NCBI GenBank assembly: GCA_025800435.1
Contig: JAOXRV010000064.1
Span: 1 to 5,298, forward strand
Length of the DNA stretch: 5,298 bases
Reading direction: 5' to 3'
Source of the DNA: Cellvibrionaceae bacterium
Lineage (GTDB): Bacteria; Pseudomonadota; Gammaproteobacteria; Pseudomonadales; Cellvibrionaceae
The position numbers and the translations under genes are program-made. Under the pieces are notes generated by a model. That model was not told where the DNA came from. It saw only the letters and a program-made list of their open reading frames with translations, and ran no database searches. Shown in pieces: positions 5,197 through 5,298 of the stretch (its first letter is position 1; the number at the start of each line of letters is the position of its first letter).

Positions 5197-5298
5197 TGAG
5201 GGGTAGGGGGCACTTTCTTCGTTCCAAAACGCTGCGTCCATGCAGCTGCGCCCGTTCATCCGGAGCCTAGTCACTGCGAAAGCACCCCCTACCCCTCA
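5197..5298. mobile_element. MITE-like or extragenic element bounded by 21-bp inverted repeats
   Basis: TGAGGGGTAGGGGG (5197-5210) is mirrored exactly by CCCCCTACCCCTCA (5285-5298). After a 2-bp mismatch on each side, CTTTC (5213-5217) is mirrored by GAAAG (5278-5282), so 19 of 21 positions pair. The 60-bp core has no coding potential and contains GCTGC/GCAGC (5231-5235 with 5242-5246) around a 6-nt loop. Length, non-coding core and terminal repeats fit a small non-autonomous transposable element or a large extragenic palindrome. The right arm ends exactly at the window edge, so the true boundary and any target duplication cannot be seen. Confidence 0.5.

Noticed and set aside
4998..5213. A 71-residue minus-strand open frame overlapping the peptidase 3' end
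   Set aside because: It is antisense to real coding sequence at one end and crosses the palindrome tract at the other. I see no good ribosome-binding site and recognise no family.

Overview
The window looks like a chromosomal segment of a gammaproteobacterium, probably a marine relative of Pseudomonas, Marinobacter or Cellvibrionales. This rests on my recollection of family sequences: the EF-G has the CGSSGVQPQTETVWRQ and EIEGKFVRQSGGRGQYGH stretches that resemble Pseudomonas FusA1 more than E. coli FusA, and the peptidase resembles secreted M14 proteins of that group. No database search was possible.

Positions 1-3528 hold the classical str operon on the minus strand, in transcription order rpsL (S12), rpsG (S7), fusA (EF-G) and the first 32 codons of tuf (EF-Tu), which runs off the left edge. 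A strong sigma70-type promoter (TTGACC, 17 bp, TACAAT) sits about 80-110 bp upstream of rpsL, and the predicted transcript would start on or beside a C5/G5 hairpin. A perfect 14-bp stem-loop follows rpsG, and a consensus TATAAT box lies 36 bp upstream of fusA. The operon may therefore be partly divided into rpsL-rpsG and fusA-tuf units. These genes supply the ribosomal decoding centre (S12), the 30S head (S7) and the two main elongation GTPases.

Positions 3529-3860 are a divergent intergenic region with promoters for both directions. rpoC is not next to rpsL here; I recall it as the usual neighbour in pseudomonads.

Positions 3861-5081 (plus strand) encode a secreted M14 zinc peptidase of the murein peptide amidase (MpaA-like) type. 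It has a Sec signal peptide, a roughly 107-residue Ala/Lys/Gln/Glu/Pro-rich linker containing three tandem 16-residue repeats, and a complete catalytic domain. It is probably a periplasmic peptidoglycan-processing enzyme.

Positions 5082-5298 are non-coding and rich in palindromes. The last 102 bp are bounded by 21-bp inverted repeats (19/21 matching), which looks like a small non-autonomous element (MITE-like) or a large extragenic palindrome. This is the least explained part of the window.
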